From Phytopseudomonas punonensis (GTDB lineage: Bacteria; Pseudomonadota; Gammaproteobacteria; Pseudomonadales; Pseudomonadaceae), in the NCBI RefSeq assembly GCF_900142655.1, contig NZ_FRBQ01000001.1:1304115-1368114 (forward strand): a stretch of 64,000 bases of DNA, read 5' to 3'. Made by a program: the position numbers and the translations under genes. Below, piece after piece: positions 62,490-64,000 of the stretch. Every line of letters begins with the position of its first letter. The first letter of the stretch is position 1. The notes under the pieces are model-generated. The model saw only the letters and a program-made list of their open reading frames with translations. It made no database searches and was not told where the DNA came from.

Positions 62490-62699
62490 ATGGGTATCGT
62501 CAACATCGAAGATGAGCTACACGACCAGATTCGCAAAGCGAGCGGCGTGTCGCACCGTTCCATCAATGCCCAGGCCGGGTTCTGGATCCGCATCGGCATG
62601 CTTTGCGAAATGAACCCAACGCTAACGTTCAATGAAGTGATCATCTCTGAGCTGCGCGCTGCTGGCGTTACAACTCCAGCACAGGCCAAAACCGCATGA
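62490..62699 (+). CDS. ParD-like antitoxin-family protein
   Basis: The 69-residue protein MGIVNIEDELHDQIRKASGV then SHRSINAQAGFWIRIG has a ribbon-helix-helix-like N-terminus and matches the ParD-like family found next to methionine aminopeptidase genes. The stop overlaps the map start as ATGA, so translation is coupled. No ParE-like toxin is present; the partner gene is map. A palindrome directly upstream may serve for autoregulation. Confidence 0.85.
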   Translation: MGIVNIEDELHDQIRKASGVSHRSINAQAGFWIRIGMLCEMNPTLTFNEVIISELRAAGVTTPAQAKTA

Positions 62700-63463
62700 T
62701 CAAGAAGCCGGAAGAAATTGCCCTAATGGCCGAGTCCGGCAGGCTGCTGGCCTTGGTATTCACCCATCTGGATGGACTGGAGCTGCTGGGCATGTCGACC
62801 ATGCAGGTAAACGAGATTGTGGATAACTTTATCGTCCACAACCTCAAGGCGCGGCCTGCCAGCAAAGGTCAATACGGCTATGCCTACGCCCTGAATGCCT
62901 CACGTAACCACGTGGTCTGCCACGGCGTACCCAGCTCCAGCGAAATTCTGCAAAGCGGCGATCTGGTAAATTTCGATATCACCCTGGAGAAAAACGGCTA
63001 CATCGCCGACTCCAGCAAGACCTACTTGATCGGTGACGTGACCCCGGAAGCCACGCAGCTCGCCAAGGTCACCTACGAAGCCCTGTGGAAAGGTATCAGA
63101 GCCGTACGCCCAGGCGGCCGCCTGGGTGATATCGGCCACGCCATCGAGAAGCACGCCCGCGCACACGGCTATTCAGTGGTTCGCGAATACTGCGGCCACG
63201 GCATCGGCAAGCAAATGCACGAGGCGCCGGAAATACTGCACTGGGGTAAAGCCAATACCGGCCTGACGCTACGAGAAGGCATGACCTTCACCATCGAGCC
63301 GATGATCAATCAGGGCAAACCCGGCACCAAGACCCTGCGCGACGGCTGGACGGTGGTGACCCTCGACGGCCAGTTGTCTGCGCAGTTCGAACACACCGTT
63401 GCGGTCACGGCTGATGGCGTGCAGGTGCTGACCTTGCGACCGGATGAAACGCCGCTGCACTGA
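62696..63463 (+). CDS. map: Type I methionine aminopeptidase
   Basis: The 255-residue metalloprotease removes N-terminal Met from nascent proteins. The five metal ligands are visible: Asp in VNFDITLEKNGYIADSSKTY (two Asp, near 93 and 104), His in REYCGHGIG near 168, Glu in FTIEPMIN near 200 and Glu in AQFEHTVAV near 231. It belongs to the shorter MAP1 class without extra domains. It is probably a second map copy, since the essential map usually sits near rpsB/tsf; here it is coupled to the ParD-like gene. Confidence 0.93.
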   Translation: MIKKPEEIALMAESGRLLALVFTHLDGLELLGMSTMQVNEIVDNFIVHNLKARPASKGQYGYAYALNASRNHVVCHGVPSSSEILQSGDLVNFDITLEKNGYIADSSKTYLIGDVTPEATQLAKVTYEALWKGIRAVRPGGRLGDIGHAIEKHARAHGYSVVREYCGHGIGKQMHEAPEILHWGKANTGLTLREGMTFTIEPMINQGKPGTKTLRDGWTVVTLDGQLSAQFEHTVAVTADGVQVLTLRPDETPLH

Positions 63464-63516
63464 TAAGCATCAAGCGTTCCTGACGCCGAAAGGCGGAAGC
63501 GGCCGTTCTCGATCTC

Positions 63517-63584
63517 GTGGGAGGGGCTTCAGCCCCGAGCTCTTTAACCTAGTCAGGCACAATCGAGGCTAAAGCCTCTCCCAC
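63517..63584. repeat. REP-like inverted repeat
   Basis: GTGGGAGGGGCTTCAGCCCC (from 63517) and GGGGCT-related GAGGCTAAAGCCTCTCCCAC (63565-63584) form an imperfect inverted pair, each half also containing a small hairpin. This is a common Pseudomonas extragenic palindromic type. It lies in the 209-bp gap between map and the convergent yczE-like gene. Confidence 0.65.
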
Positions 63585-63672
63585 AAAAACTCTGCTCACC
63601 GACCGCTTCTGCCTTGTAGCAGCCTCTTTAATGTCGCCTAAAAAGATCGTGAACAGGCTTTTAGCTCGCAGG

Positions 63673-64000
63673 CTAGTTATCCAACCTCACCAGCACCCAC
63701 GGCAGCATCAGCTGGGTCAGCGGGCCGATACCGAAGGCGAACAGCAGAGTGCCGATACCCAGCACCTTGTAGCCAGCGAGCAGGGTGCCGACCAGCAGCA
63801 CGCTCAGCTCGATGGCGGTGCGCATGGAGCGCAGCGAATAACCGGTCACCCGGTGCAAGCCGGTCATCAAACCATCACGCGGCCCACGGCCCAGCTGGGC
63901 GCCGATATACAGCGCTGAGCCAAAACCGCAAAGCAGTACACCACCCAGGGTTAGCAGCAAACGCCATATGAAACCTTCCGGTGCTACCAGCAGCTGCAAG
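63673..64000 (-). CDS. YczE/YyaS/YitT-type membrane protein (5' truncated)
   Basis: The C-terminal 109 or so residues are visible; the frame is open through the window edge, so the true start lies outside. Three to four hydrophobic segments are seen (LLLTLGGVLLCGFGSALYIG; AIELSVLLVGTLLAGYKVLG; IGTLLFAFGIGPLTQLMLPW), with RGPRDGLMTGLHR between the first two, as in the YczE-like family. Function is unknown. Confidence 0.8.
   Translation of the reverse strand, partial: LQLLVAPEGFIWRLLLTLGGVLLCGFGSALYIGAQLGRGPRDGLMTGLHRVTGYSLRSMRTAIELSVLLVGTLLAGYKVLGIGTLLFAFGIGPLTQLMLPWVLVRLDN

Overview
The window is one contiguous piece of a GC-rich gammaproteobacterial chromosome. Codon use, a canonical hexR/zwf pair with a HexR palindrome, the PprAB-Tad-Bap gene set, CbtAB and PlpD all point to the genus Pseudomonas. 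The species cannot be decided from sequence alone. Almost all of the window is coding. No rRNA, tRNA, CRISPR array or intact insertion sequence was seen.

Layout. (1) 1-16.5 kb is a cobalamin region: a chlD-type chelatase gene with a textbook -1 frameshift signal, cobN, cobW, two divergent cobalamin riboswitches, cbtB-cbtA, cobE and cobM. Mixed in are an LRR-kinase, a LOG-family hydrolase, a class I DAHP synthase behind an aromatic-rich leader peptide and attenuator, and two genes broken by single-base frameshifts. (2) 16.5-30.2 kb is the Tad (type IVb, Flp) pilus locus with its regulators: pprA, fppA, pprB, a DUF3613 gene, tadDCBA-tadZ-rcpA-rcpC, flp and a single-domain response regulator. 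(3) 30.3-41.1 kb holds an RND efflux operon, a PlpD-type secreted patatin, and hexR divergent from zwf. (4) 41.6-56.5 kb is bapABCD: a 3,447-residue repeat adhesin and its dedicated type I secretion system. It is followed at 56.7-59.9 kb by three TadE/TadG-family pseudopilin genes. (5) 59.9-64 kb holds a Tat-exported PhoX phosphatase, a 728-bp intergenic region with a duplicated DnaA-box-rich module, a ParD-like/methionine aminopeptidase pair, and the end of a YczE-type membrane protein.

How the genes fit together. In P. aeruginosa the PprA/PprB two-component system controls both Tad pili and the BapA adhesin. Here regulator, pilus, adhesin, exporter and minor pilins lie within about 43 kb, so the window looks like a near-complete attachment and biofilm island. 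The cobalamin genes form a coherent set for cobalt entry (CbtAB), cobalt insertion (CobN with ChlD products), metal chaperoning (CobW) and corrin ring methylation (CobM, CobE). Both arms sit behind their own B12 riboswitch.

The observations most worth following are the chlD programmed-frameshift site, the tandem DnaA-box module upstream of the ParD-like/map pair, the double aromatic leader-peptide arrangement before DAHP synthase, and the clustering of the PprB regulon.
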